Origin: Streptomyces polyasparticus
Lineage (GTDB): Bacteria > Actinomycetota > Actinomycetes > Streptomycetales > Streptomycetaceae
Length of the DNA stretch: 64,000 bases
NCBI RefSeq assembly: GCF_014493765.1
Contig: NZ_JACTVJ010000005.1
Coordinates: forward strand, 496,001 to 560,000
Direction of reading: 5' to 3'
Below are positions 16,980 to 26,246 of the stretch, piece after piece. Each line of letters begins with the position of its first letter. The first letter of the stretch is position 1. The notes under the pieces are model-generated. The model searched no databases, was not told where the DNA came from, and worked only from the letters and a program-made list of their open reading frames with translations. Position numbers and translations under genes: made by a program.

Positions 16980-18314
16980 TCAACTCCCTTGATCCGGCTG
17001 CCCGTTCTCGTCCGCCATGTCCGCGGGAGTGAGCGGATTCATAGCCGTCACATCGCGCGGGGCCAGCGAGAAGCCCTGCCAGTGCACCGGCATCGGCTGC
17101 TGGTCCTCGTCCCGCGCCACGTGATGGAAGCCCATATTGACCCATACGATCGGGTGGGTGAGGGTCTGCCCGTTGACCCACTTGTCGACGCTCCTGCCGC
17201 CGCCCGCCCCGCAGTTCGGAATGTTGTTGCTCGCGAACTGTTCGCACTTCTTGTAGTTCGTGAAGTACACGTCGTGCTTGGTGAACGGCCGGCCCGAGTA
17301 CTTCGCCTGCGGGCCCGGGACGATCTCGTACGAACGGGCGTGGCCGTCCTTGTTCTTGCCGGCCGTGCTCACCACGCGCCACCAGCGCATCGTCTTCGCG
17401 TCCGCGGCCAGTTCCTTGTCGACCTTGGTGCGGGTGGTCTTGTTGCTCGGCGCGGAGCCGCCACGCGCGGGCGGGCTGATCTTCGAGTCGTACTGCTCGA
17501 CCTTCGCCTTCGGCGAGCCGTCCAGACCGAAGTTGAGCCGCCAGAAGACGTTGTGGCTGTGGCTGGTCGCGTAGTCCTTCGCGCCCTTGCCGATGGGCCA
17601 GCCCCGGCCGTCACCGGCGTCGTAGTCACCGGGCGAGAGCGAACCGGTCGCGCCCACGTTGGCCTGGATGGTGCCGTCGTCCTGGAAGCGCCACTCGGTG
17701 ATGTACTCGTACCAGCCGACCTGGTTGACCGCGTACACGAGCAGGTCCTTGCCCTGCGCCTCGCGGATCTTGATGCCGCCGTTCTCCTGGTACTCGCTCA
17801 TGCGGTACGCGTGGCCGCGGGCCTTGGTCGTGACGCACAGCCCCTTCACGTCGGCCTGCTCGGGATTCCAGGCCTCGGGGACCTTCACGGTCTTGATGGT
17901 GCCGCCCGGGCACTCCCCCGGGTTCATCGGCATCAGGCCCTGCCCGAAGCCCGCGCCCGTGAGGTCGTCGTACTCCACCGAGCCGTCGTCGTACGGGACA
18001 TGGATCTGGGCGAGCTTGGCGGTGGTGAGCACCGGGATCGGGGCGGCTTCGCCCTTCGGCTGGTACGAGATCTTGTCGAGGACCAGGCCGGCCGCGGTCT
18101 CGTAGTGCCAGCACATCCGCCAGGTGGTGCCGCCGGACAGGGTCTGCTGGATGCGGTACGCGGTGCTGCAGTCGGCGGCCGGTGCGGGGGCGGCGGGCGT
18201 CTCGGGTGCCGCGGCGTTCGCGGGTCCCGCCGCGAGGGCCCCGGCGCCGAGTACGGCGGCGGCGCTCAGGGCGGCGAGGCCGCTGCGCGCGCGGCCTGCT
18301 CTGTTCACGTGCAT
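16980..18314 (-). CDS. Exported copper amine oxidase catalytic-domain protein
   Basis: 444 residues with a Sec-type signal peptide (about residues 1-35, ending A-N-A-A-A). Landmarks of the copper amine oxidase catalytic domain are present: G-W-Y-E-Y-I-T-E-W with Tyr202 at the topaquinone-precursor site, S-H-S-H with His252 and His254 as the H-x-H copper pair, and H-H-V-A-R-D-E-D with His398 as the third ligand. The residue before the quinone tyrosine is normally Asn and is Trp201 here. At about 410 mature residues it lacks the N2/N3 domains of a full enzyme (about 640). The adjacent upstream gene seems to supply them. Full enzymes oxidise primary amines to aldehydes, releasing peroxide and ammonia. 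Confidence 0.75.
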   Translation of the reverse strand: MHVNRAGRARSGLAALSAAAVLGAGALAAGPANAAAPETPAAPAPAADCSTAYRIQQTLSGGTTWRMCWHYETAAGLVLDKISYQPKGEAAPIPVLTTAKLAQIHVPYDDGSVEYDDLTGAGFGQGLMPMNPGECPGGTIKTVKVPEAWNPEQADVKGLCVTTKARGHAYRMSEYQENGGIKIREAQGKDLLVYAVNQVGWYEYITEWRFQDDGTIQANVGATGSLSPGDYDAGDGRGWPIGKGAKDYATSHSHNVFWRLNFGLDGSPKAKVEQYDSKISPPARGGSAPSNKTTRTKVDKELAADAKTMRWWRVVSTAGKNKDGHARSYEIVPGPQAKYSGRPFTKHDVYFTNYKKCEQFASNNIPNCGAGGGRSVDKWVNGQTLTHPIVWVNMGFHHVARDEDQQPMPVHWQGFSLAPRDVTAMNPLTPADMADENGQPDQGS

Positions 18315-18438
18315 GGTGAAGTGCTCCTCGTACGGAAGTGGGGGGTGGCTCCGCGGCTCCGGCGCAACAGGCTTCCAGGGAGCCGCAGTTGTCGCGGGCC
18401 GAGATCGAGGCGGTCGGCCCGCCGATGTGGAGCCGCGG

Positions 18439-19230
18439 TCAGGAAAGGCGGGCGACCGACCGCGAACTGAGGTCCACGATCAGGTCACGGGCGTCGATCC
18501 AGGGCCCGTTGACCACCTTCGGAAAGAGGCGGACGCAGCGGTGCTCGCCGCACTTGCCCAGCGCACCGGGCGCGGGGGCGTCGGCGGCGGAGCGGAAGAT
18601 CATGCTGTGCACCTGGAGCTGGGAGGCCTCGGTCAGGGCCTTGCCGGTCGCGTCCTTGTAGTCCTTCTCGAGATCGTCGGCGAGCGGGCTCTTCAGGAGC
18701 AGCTCGACCGCCTCGCGGTTCTCCTCGCGGCTCGCGGGCGCCTGGACCCCCTTCTGGGTGTCCGTGGCCACGACCTTGCCCGCCGCCAGATCGACGGTCT
18801 TGGTGATGAGCGCGTCGGACTTGTAGTCGTAGTACGTGAGCTCCGCGCGCCGCGGCACGGTCGCACCGGCCGCCTCGTCCGGGCTCAACTCGCCCAGATT
18901 CGTGGCGAGATGCTGCACCCCGCGGTCGCCCTCGACATCGCGGCCCCCGGTCAGCTGGGCCGCACCCGAGGCGATCTCCTGGGCGCGCTGCAGTTCGTCG
19001 TCGGTCAGCGGGTCCCGCCCGACGCCCTCGTCGCCCTCGACGGGCGCCTTTTCGATCCGGGCGGGCGGCAGGGCGGCAACTTCCTTCTGCTGCCCGGCCG
19101 TTGCGGCTCTTCCCGCCCCCGCCTCCGCCGTCCCCGGCAGTGTGATGCCGACCATCACCGCGGTCCCCGTGACCGCGACGGCCGCACCGGCCACCACCTT
19201 GCCCAGGTGGCGGTGCATGAGTGTGCGCAC
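18439..19230 (-). CDS. Exported protein resembling the N2/N3 domains of copper amine oxidase
   Basis: About 263 residues from GTG 19228-19230, which has GGGGGA just upstream. ATG 19282-19284 is also in frame, but the 18 codons between are A/T-rich at third positions and lack a ribosome site. An N-terminal hydrophobic segment indicates export. The central part (R-A-E-L-T-Y-Y-D-Y-K-S-D, then V-D-L-A-A-G-K-V-V and G-V-Q-A-P-A-S-x-E-E) follows the N2/N3 domain pattern of amine oxidases. It lies 124 bp upstream of the catalytic-domain gene, same strand. Together they look like one enzyme split in two. The match is from pattern reading only. Confidence 0.6.
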   Translation of the reverse strand: MRTLMHRHLGKVVAGAAVAVTGTAVMVGITLPGTAEAGAGRAATAGQQKEVAALPPARIEKAPVEGDEGVGRDPLTDDELQRAQEIASGAAQLTGGRDVEGDRGVQHLATNLGELSPDEAAGATVPRRAELTYYDYKSDALITKTVDLAAGKVVATDTQKGVQAPASREENREAVELLLKSPLADDLEKDYKDATGKALTEASQLQVHSMIFRSAADAPAPGALGKCGEHRCVRLFPKVVNGPWIDARDLIVDLSSRSVARLS

Positions 19231-19402
19231 TTTTCCCCCTACATCCTCAAGTGTCTGCTTCTTCCCCTTTGCAGAGGCAGACATTCCGAGTATCTGTGGT
19301 CGGCCTGTAGGACGGGGCGAATACAGGGGTGGTTGCCTCACTATGTGGGAACTCTGTCGAAGTCCCCTCAGGCCGCACGGCCGGAAGTGGAAGAGTCGAT
19401 CC

Positions 19403-21523
19403 ATGCAGGTGTGGCCTGGACAGGCGTATCCGCTCGGCGCGACGTATGACGGCGCCGGGACCAACTTCGCGGTCTTCTCGGAGGCCGCCGACCGAATCGA
19501 GCTCTGTCTCCTGCACGACGACGGCTCGGAGACGGCCGTCGAGCTGCGCGAGACGGACGCCTTCGTGCGGCATGCGTATCTGCCGGGGATCATGCCCGGT
19601 CAGCGCTACGGCTTCCGCGCGCACGGCGACTACGCGCCCGAGCGCGGGCTGCGCTGCAACTCCGCGAAGCTGCTGCTCGATCCGTACGCGCGGGCGATCA
19701 GCGGGCGGATCGAGTGGGGCGAGGCGGTGTACGGCTACCACTTCGACGACCCCGGGCGGCGCAACGATCTGGACTCCGCGCCGCACATGATGAGTTCGGT
19801 GGTGGTGAACCCGTACTTCGACTGGGGCGACGACCGTCCGCCGCGCACCGAGTACCACCGGACGGTGATCTACGAGGCCCATGTGAAGGGCCTGACCATG
19901 CTGCATCCCGCGGTCCCTGAGGAGGACCGCGGTACCTATGCCGCGCTGACGCATCCGGCGGTCATCGAGCACCTCACAGAACTGGGCGTCACGGCCATCG
20001 AGTTGATGCCGGTGCACCAGTTCGTGAACGACCACCGCCTGGTCGACCTGGGCCTGAACAACTACTGGGGCTACAACACGATCGGTTTCTTCGCGCCGCA
20101 CAACGCGTATGCCTCCTGGGGCGACCGGGGCGAGCAGGTCCTGGAGTTCAAGTCGGCGGTGCGCGCACTGCACGAGGCGGGGATCGAGGTGATCCTCGAC
20201 GTGGTCTACAACCACACGGCCGAGGGCAATCACCTGGGTCCGACCCTGTCGTTCCGCGGCCTGGACAATCCCTCGTACTACCGCCTCACCGATGATCCGC
20301 AGTACTACATGGACACGACGGGCACCGGGAACTCGCTGCTCATGCGGTCGCCGCACGTACTGCAGCTGATCATGGACTCGCTGCGGTACTGGGTGACCGA
20401 GATGCATGTGGACGGGTTCCGCTTCGATCTCGCCGCCACGCTGGCGCGCCAGTTCCACGAGGTGGACCGGCTTTCGTCGTTCTTCGACCTGGTGCAGCAG
20501 GACCCGGTGGTCAGCCAGGTGAAGCTGATCGCCGAGCCCTGGGACGTGGGCGAGGGCGGCTACCAGGTGGGCAACTTCCCGCCGCTGTGGACCGAGTGGA
20601 ACGGCAAGTACCGCGACACGGTGCGGGACATGTGGCGCGGTGAGCCGCAGACGCTGGCCGAGTTCGCCTCGCGGCTGACCGGCTCGTCGGATCTCTACCA
20701 GGACGACGGGCGCCGCCCGCTCGCCTCGATCAACTTCGTGACCTGCCACGACGGTTTCACGCTGCACGATCTGACCGCGTACAACGAGAAGCACAACGAG
20801 GCCAACGGCGAGGACAACAACGACGGCGAGAGCCACAACCGTTCGTGGAACTGCGGCGTGGAGGGCGAGACCGACGACCCCGAGGTGCTAGCGCTGCGCG
20901 GCCGGCAGCTGCGCAACTTCATGGCCACGCTGCTGCTCTCGCAGGGTGTGCCGATGATCGGCCACGGCGACGAGTTCGCGCGGACGCAGCACGGCAACAA
21001 CAACGCGTACTGCCAGGACAGCGAGCTGGCCTGGGTGCAGTGGCCGCAGGACGACGAGCCCGCTCTGCTCTCCTTCACGCGGGCGGTGGCGCGGCTGCGG
21101 CGCGAGCATCCGGTGTTCCGCAGGCGGCGCTTCTTCCACGGCCGTCGCGTGGAGGAAGCGACCGGCACCCAGGGCGAGTTGACCGATATCGCCTGGTTCA
21201 CCCCGGCGGGCAAGGAGATGCGTCAGCGCGACTGGGACCGCTCGCACGCCCGCGCCCTGTCGGTGTTCCTCAACGGCAACGCGATCTCCGAGTCGGGTCC
21301 TCGTGGCGAGCGCATCCAGGACGACTCGTTCCTGCTGATGTTCAACGCCTCGCCGGAGCCGATCGAGTTCGTGGTGCCCCTGAACCACGGCCGGCAGTGG
21401 CAGGTCGTCCTGGACACGGCGGCCGAGGACGGAGTGCCCGGCGAGGACGGTCCGAAGGTGCGGGCCGGCGACCGGCTGCGGCTCGCCGACCGCAGTCTCA
21501 CGGTGCTGCAGCGGCCGGCCTGA
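19403..21523 (+). CDS. glgX: Glycogen debranching enzyme GlgX/TreX (isoamylase type)
   Basis: 706 residues: an N-terminal CBM48-like domain (G-A-T-Y-D-G-x-G-T-N-F-A-V-F-S) and a GH13 barrel. GH13 regions are visible: D-V-V-Y-N-H near residue 266, D-G-F-R-F-D with the nucleophile Asp near 335, the acid Glu in I-A-E-P-W-D-V-G near 376, and F-V-T-C-H-D-G-F near 447. The enzyme cleaves alpha-1,6 branches of glycogen to release linear maltodextrins for TreY. ATG 19403 has GGAAGAG upstream. The 3' end overlaps the convergent MFS gene by 26 bp. treY and treZ are 1.3 and 10 kb further on. Confidence 0.95.
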   Translation: MQVWPGQAYPLGATYDGAGTNFAVFSEAADRIELCLLHDDGSETAVELRETDAFVRHAYLPGIMPGQRYGFRAHGDYAPERGLRCNSAKLLLDPYARAISGRIEWGEAVYGYHFDDPGRRNDLDSAPHMMSSVVVNPYFDWGDDRPPRTEYHRTVIYEAHVKGLTMLHPAVPEEDRGTYAALTHPAVIEHLTELGVTAIELMPVHQFVNDHRLVDLGLNNYWGYNTIGFFAPHNAYASWGDRGEQVLEFKSAVRALHEAGIEVILDVVYNHTAEGNHLGPTLSFRGLDNPSYYRLTDDPQYYMDTTGTGNSLLMRSPHVLQLIMDSLRYWVTEMHVDGFRFDLAATLARQFHEVDRLSSFFDLVQQDPVVSQVKLIAEPWDVGEGGYQVGNFPPLWTEWNGKYRDTVRDMWRGEPQTLAEFASRLTGSSDLYQDDGRRPLASINFVTCHDGFTLHDLTAYNEKHNEANGEDNNDGESHNRSWNCGVEGETDDPEVLALRGRQLRNFMATLLLSQGVPMIGHGDEFARTQHGNNNAYCQDSELAWVQWPQDDEPALLSFTRAVARLRREHPVFRRRRFFHGRRVEEATGTQGELTDIAWFTPAGKEMRQRDWDRSHARALSVFLNGNAISESGPRGERIQDDSFLLMFNASPEPIEFVVPLNHGRQWQVVLDTAAEDGVPGEDGPKVRAGDRLRLADRSLTVLQRPA

Positions 21524-22760
21524 GGTCCTTCTCCCGTACGGCGGGGGCGGCGGGCTCCCGTACGGCGAGCGAGACGAGGAACGCGCCGGCCGCGGCCACA
21601 CTGCCGATGGCGAAGGCCACTTGGGGCCCGTGCGTCTCCGCCAGGCGGCCGGCCACCGCCAGGGTGAGGGCCTGTCCGCCGACGAAGGCGCTGACCGCGA
21701 AGGTCATCCCCTCGGAGAGCCGGTCCCTTGGCACGGCGCGTTCGGTGAGCCCGAACCCGGTGATCAGGTTGGGCGCGAAGATCGCGCCGAAGACCGTGAC
21801 CACCCCGTAGAGCGCGGCCATGGACGAGGTCCAGATCAGCGGCAGCGAGAGCAGGGCCGCGGCGGCCGTGGCGATGCGCCAGCGCAGCCGCAGGCCGAAG
21901 CGGGCGGGCAGCGCGGCCATGGACAGGCCGACGACGGCGCTCATCACGCCCATCGCCGCGTAGACCAGGCCCGCCTGGCCCGCGTGCCCCAACTCCCGGG
22001 TGAGCGCGGTGATTCCGGCGCCGCACGCGCCGAGCAGGATGCCGAGGAGGACGAGGCCCGCGCGTACGACGTGCACCGACGAGGGCATACGGTGCCGCGG
22101 CCGGGCGCCCTCTCCCCGTACGGCCAGAGGCACCGCACGAGCCGAGGGATGCAGCGCGAACGCCGTACCGCAGACGGCGACGAGGAGCGCCGCGAGCGCG
22201 AAGGCGTACGCGGGATGGCCGGCCACGGCGGCGACACCGACGAGGGCCGGGCCGAGCACGAAGGACAGCTCGTCCATGGTGCCTTCGAGCGAGAGCGCGG
22301 TGTCGACGAGGCGGTCGTCCGCGCCGCGGGCGCGCGCGAGCGCCACGATGCGGGAGCGGGCGAGCGGTCCGATGCCGGGCTGACCCGCGCCGGCCAGGGC
22401 GCCGAGCGCGATCAGCGCGGGCGTCGGCAGGCCGTGCAGCGCGGCCAGGGTGAAGGCGACGATCGTGACGGCGTTGAACAGGGCGAAGAACAGCACCACG
22501 GGCCGCTGTCCGCGCCGGTCGGCGAGCCGCCCCAGGTAGGGGCCCATGGCCACCTGGCCGAGCGCGAGCGCGCAGCCGACGGCGCCTCCCGTGCCGAGCG
22601 AGCCGCTGGTCTCGGCGACGAGCAGCACGCTGCCCATCTGGATGGTCGCGGTGGGGAGTCGCCCGAGGAACGAGACCGCCGGGAGCAGCGCTCCGGTCAG
22701 CCCGATCACTTGGCGATAAGCACCGAATGTCCCTTCTGAACTTCTGCTCCCCTGAGTCAT
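21498..22760 (-). CDS. MFS transporter
   Basis: 420 residues with about 12 hydrophobic helices. The loop between helices 2 and 3 carries G-R-L-A-D-R-R-G-Q-R, the major facilitator signature. The central cytoplasmic loop near residues 205-220 is basic. It is divergent from treY (81 bp between starts) and convergent with glgX, but nothing ties its substrate to sugars. Family members of this kind are often drug or metabolite exporters. Confidence 0.9.
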   Translation of the reverse strand: MTQGSRSSEGTFGAYRQVIGLTGALLPAVSFLGRLPTATIQMGSVLLVAETSGSLGTGGAVGCALALGQVAMGPYLGRLADRRGQRPVVLFFALFNAVTIVAFTLAALHGLPTPALIALGALAGAGQPGIGPLARSRIVALARARGADDRLVDTALSLEGTMDELSFVLGPALVGVAAVAGHPAYAFALAALLVAVCGTAFALHPSARAVPLAVRGEGARPRHRMPSSVHVVRAGLVLLGILLGACGAGITALTRELGHAGQAGLVYAAMGVMSAVVGLSMAALPARFGLRLRWRIATAAAALLSLPLIWTSSMAALYGVVTVFGAIFAPNLITGFGLTERAVPRDRLSEGMTFAVSAFVGGQALTLAVAGRLAETHGPQVAFAIGSVAAAGAFLVSLAVREPAAPAVREKDLRPAAAAP

Positions 22761-22841
22761 CGTCCGACGCTAACCAGCCCTCCGACGGCGGGTGCATGAG
22801 GGGAAGGCACGAAAGCCGCGCAGCCGGGTACGTACGTTCGC

Positions 22842-25232
22842 ATGACGACTGTGCCGTTCGCCGCGCCCTCAGCCACGTACCGGCTGCAGCTCACCCCCGG
22901 CTTCCCGTTCGCCGCCGCCGAGGCGGCCGTACCGTATCTGGCGCGGCTCGGTGTCTCGCATCTGCATCTGTCGCCGGTCCTTGAGGCCGTGCCCGGTTCG
23001 CAGCACGGATACGACGTCACGGATCCTTCCCGCGTACGCGAGGAGCTGGGCGGCGAAGACGGGCTGCGCTCCCTGTCGGCGGCCGCACGGGCGCACGGGC
23101 TCGGTCTGGTCCTGGACATCGTGCCCAATCACATGTCCGCGTCGGCCAAGCACAACCACGCGCTGCGCGAGGTGCTCAAGGACGGTCCGCACTCGCCGTA
23201 CGCCCGCTGGTTCGACATCGACTGGCAGGCGGGCGGCGGTCAGGTGCTGCTCCCGGTGCTCGGCCGGCGGATCGGCGAGGAGCTGGCGGAGTTACGCGTG
23301 GAGGGCGGCGTGCTGCGCTGCCGGGACCTGGAGTTCCCGCTGCGCAAGGGCACGGAGGACAAGCCGCTGCCCGAGCTGCTCGACGCGCAGTGGTACCGGC
23401 TCGCATGGTGGCGGCTTGCCCGCACGGAGCTCAACTACCGGCGCTTCTTCACCATTTCGGATCTGATCGGGGTGCGCGTGGAGGACCCGGAGGTCTTCGA
23501 CGCCACCCACGCCAAGGTGCTGCAGCTGCTCGACGAGGGGGTCGCGGACGGCCTGCGCGTGGACCACCCGGACGGTCTCGCGGACCCCGGCGCGTATCTG
23601 CAGCGGCTGCACGAGGCCACGGGCGGGCGCTGGACGGTCGTGGAGAAGATCCTCGCCGACGGCGAGCAACTGGAGGCCGGCTGGCCGGTCGCGGGCACCA
23701 CCGGTTACGACGCGCTGCGGCATGTGGACGGGCTCTTCGTGGATCCGTCCGGCGCGGGGGAACTCCTCGGCCAGTACCGCCGTTTCACCGACGCACCGGC
23801 CGGCCGGGGCGGCCACTGGGAGGCGACCGTGCGCCGGGCCGCGTACAAGGTGGTCACGCGGGAACTGGCCGCCGAGGTCGAACGCCTGGTGCGCGCCGTG
23901 CAGCGCTGCACGACCGCGCCCGAGCGCCGCGACCACGCACCCTGGGCGCTGCGCACCGCCCTGCGCGAACTCCTCGTACGGATGCCGGTCTACCGCCCGT
24001 ACGGGACCGGCGATTCGGTGCGCCGGGTGCTCACCGAGCAGGCGGCGGCCGAGGCGCGGGCGGCGTTCGAGGTGGCGCAGGAGGCCGAAGCGGTCGACTG
24101 CGTAAGGGAGTTGCTGACCGGTCATGACACGGACGCCGCGCACGCGGAGGTGCGCGCCCGGTTCGCGCAGACCGCTTCGGCGCTGCGTGCGAAGGCCGTG
24201 GAGGACACGTCCTGCTACCGCCACACCCCGCTGCTCTCGGCGGCCGAGGTCGGCGGCGATCCGGGCCGGCCCGCTCTCACTCCGGCCGAGTTCCACGCCT
24301 TCTGTACGCGGATGCAGCGGGACTGGCCCACGGGCGGCACCGTCCTCTCCACGCACGACACCAAGCGCAGCGCCGATGTGCGCCTCGCGATCGCGGTGCT
24401 CTCCGAATGCCCGGAGCGCTGGGCCGAGTTCCTCGCGCGGGTGACGGCGGCCGCGGACCACGCGCCCGCACCCGATCCGCAGCTCGCGTGGGCCGCGTGG
24501 CAGACGGCCGTGGGTCTCGGCCCCGCGAACGAGGAGCGGATGCGGGCGGTGCTGCTCAAGCACGCACGCGAGGCGGGTCTGTTCACGTCGTGGACGGAGC
24601 CGGATCCGGCGTACGAGGCGGCGGTCGAGGAGTTCGCGGACGCCGGCCCGAGCGGTCCGTCGCTGTACGCGGTCTCCGAGTTCAACCGCTCGCTGTGGTC
24701 CGCGATCTGCACGAATGTGCTCTCGGCGGCGCTGGTCCAGCTGACGATGCCGGGCGTGCCCGATCTGTACCAGGGCTCGGAGCACCACCATCTGGTCCTG
24801 GTCGACCCGGACAACCGGCGGCCCGTGGAGTTCCGGGAGTCGCGCCTGGAGCGGCTCGCGGCCGGCCGGGAGCGCTGGGGGCTCGACGAGAAGAAGCTCT
24901 TCGTCACGACGACCGCGCTGCGTCTGCGCCGCGAACTGGTCGAGTGCTTCGGCGAGTTCGGCAGCTATGTGCCACTGGAGGCGGAGGGCCCGGCGGCGGA
25001 CCACTGCGTGGCGTTCGCCCGCACGGGTCCCGCCGGCACGGTCGTCACCGTCGCGACCCGGCTCTCGCTGCGGCTCGCTCGGGCGGGCGGCTGGCGCGAC
25101 ACGGTTCTGATGCTGCCGCCGGGCCGGTACGTGGAGGAGCTCGCGTCCGGCGAACGGGTCCACGAAGGGTGCGTACGCCTCAAGGACGTGACCGGGACGT
25201 GGGGAGTGGCGCTGCTCGTGCACCGCGCCTAG
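22842..25232 (+). CDS. treY: Maltooligosyltrehalose synthase TreY
   Basis: 796 residues. The GH13 regions are clear: D-I-V-P-N-H near residue 92, L-R-V-D-H-P-D-G-L near 240, V-V-E-K-I-L near 267 and S-T-H-D-T-K-R-S near 504. The enzyme turns the reducing end of a maltodextrin into a terminal alpha-1,1 linkage, making maltooligosyltrehalose for TreZ. Codon 151 (23292-23294) is TTA, the leucine codon read by bldA tRNA in Streptomyces. No ribosome site precedes the ATG; TACGTA ends 7 nt upstream, so the transcript may be leaderless. It ends 14 bp from the convergent LysR gene. Confidence 0.95.
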   Translation: MTTVPFAAPSATYRLQLTPGFPFAAAEAAVPYLARLGVSHLHLSPVLEAVPGSQHGYDVTDPSRVREELGGEDGLRSLSAAARAHGLGLVLDIVPNHMSASAKHNHALREVLKDGPHSPYARWFDIDWQAGGGQVLLPVLGRRIGEELAELRVEGGVLRCRDLEFPLRKGTEDKPLPELLDAQWYRLAWWRLARTELNYRRFFTISDLIGVRVEDPEVFDATHAKVLQLLDEGVADGLRVDHPDGLADPGAYLQRLHEATGGRWTVVEKILADGEQLEAGWPVAGTTGYDALRHVDGLFVDPSGAGELLGQYRRFTDAPAGRGGHWEATVRRAAYKVVTRELAAEVERLVRAVQRCTTAPERRDHAPWALRTALRELLVRMPVYRPYGTGDSVRRVLTEQAAAEARAAFEVAQEAEAVDCVRELLTGHDTDAAHAEVRARFAQTASALRAKAVEDTSCYRHTPLLSAAEVGGDPGRPALTPAEFHAFCTRMQRDWPTGGTVLSTHDTKRSADVRLAIAVLSECPERWAEFLARVTAAADHAPAPDPQLAWAAWQTAVGLGPANEERMRAVLLKHAREAGLFTSWTEPDPAYEAAVEEFADAGPSGPSLYAVSEFNRSLWSAICTNVLSAALVQLTMPGVPDLYQGSEHHHLVLVDPDNRRPVEFRESRLERLAAGRERWGLDEKKLFVTTTALRLRRELVECFGEFGSYVPLEAEGPAADHCVAFARTGPAGTVVTVATRLSLRLARAGGWRDTVLMLPPGRYVEELASGERVHEGCVRLKDVTGTWGVALLVHRA

Positions 25233-25246
25233 GACCCTGTGAAGGA

Positions 25247-26134
25247 TCAGGCGTGCACGGCGAGGACCTCGCTCACCGTCCGGACGAAGGCGGCCAGCAC
25301 ACCGGTCGGCTCCGACCGTGTGAACACCGTCAGTTCGCGCCGCCACGCCGGCTCCACCGACACGACCGCGCAGTCCTCGCCCACCGCTCCCCGTACGACA
25401 TGGGCGGGCGCCGCCGCGATCCCGACGCCGGCCGCGGCCATCCGTACGGCCGTCGAGGTGTGCTCGGTCCATACGGCGGTGCGCGGCGAGAACCCGGCCT
25501 GGGCGCAGGCCCAGTCGAGGAAGCGGCGGCCGTGCACGACCGGCTCCATCGCGCAGCGGACCCAGGCGAGTTCGGACAGTTCGTCGAGCTCGACGTGGGT
25601 GCGGCCCGCGAGCCGGTCGTCGAAGGGGACGGCGAGCACGATCTCCTCCTCGCCGACGCCCGTGACGGATCCCGTCCAGTGGGAGGGGCGCGGGCCGATG
25701 GCGAGGTCGGCGACGCCCCGTTCGACCTGCTCCTCCAGCTGCTCGGTCGTGCCGTACTCGTGCAGCAGCAGCTGTACGCCGGGGTGGGCGCGGCGCCAGC
25801 GCGCGAAGATCTCGGGCAGCAGGCCGACGGCCACGGCGTGCAGCGCGGCGATGTGCAGCTCGCCGCCCTCGGCGCCGGCCGCGGCCCGCGCGGCGCGCTC
25901 CGCCCGGGCGGCGCTGCGGACGGCGAGTTCGGCGTGCGGCAGGAAGGCCCGCCCCATCGGGGTGAGGCCCACACCACGGGTCATCCGCTCAAGGAGCGGC
26001 CCGCCGACCGACTTCTCCAGGGCCTTGATCTGGTGCGAGAGCGCGGGCTGGGTGACGTGCAGGACCTCGGCGGCGCGCGTGAAGGAGGACTCCTCCACCA
26101 CCGTCAGGAAGTACTCCATCTGCCGAAGACTCAT
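25247..26134 (-). CDS. LysR-family transcriptional regulator
   Basis: 295 residues: a winged helix-turn-helix at residues 1-60 (L-R-Q-M-E-Y-F-L-T-V-V-E-E-S-S-F-T-R-A-A-E, then V-T-Q-P-A-L-S-H-Q-I-K-A-L-E) and a periplasmic-binding-like effector domain. It is divergent from the dihydrolipoamide-dehydrogenase-like gene across 112 bp. LysR regulators often control the divergent neighbour, and a CCTTG-N9-CAAGG dyad (26207-26225) lies in that gap. The effector is unknown. Confidence 0.93.
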   Translation of the reverse strand: MSLRQMEYFLTVVEESSFTRAAEVLHVTQPALSHQIKALEKSVGGPLLERMTRGVGLTPMGRAFLPHAELAVRSAARAERAARAAAGAEGGELHIAALHAVAVGLLPEIFARWRRAHPGVQLLLHEYGTTEQLEEQVERGVADLAIGPRPSHWTGSVTGVGEEEIVLAVPFDDRLAGRTHVELDELSELAWVRCAMEPVVHGRRFLDWACAQAGFSPRTAVWTEHTSTAVRMAAAGVGIAAAPAHVVRGAVGEDCAVVSVEPAWRRELTVFTRSEPTGVLAAFVRTVSEVLAVHA

Positions 26135-26206
26135 CGCCGACCACCCGCCCCCATGGGCCCCGAGGACCCCTCATAAGCACCGTGCATGGACCCCACAAGA
26201 ACATTG

Positions 26207-26225
26207 CCTTGGACGCGGATCAAGG
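26207..26225. promoter_or_regulatory. Dyad in the LysR/flavoprotein intergenic region
   Basis: CCTTG and CAAGG flank nine bases, 22 bp upstream of the flavoprotein start. A second, weaker candidate with the LysR-like T-N11-A spacing lies near 26171-26187. Both are guesses from symmetry alone. Confidence 0.4.
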
Positions 26226-26246
26226 CCGGGCGGCAGCCTATGGATC

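Noticed and set aside
22225-22225. Trehalose genes treated as one operon
   Set aside because: glgX, treY and treZ are all on the plus strand, but minus-strand genes and terminators lie between them, so they are separate transcription units.
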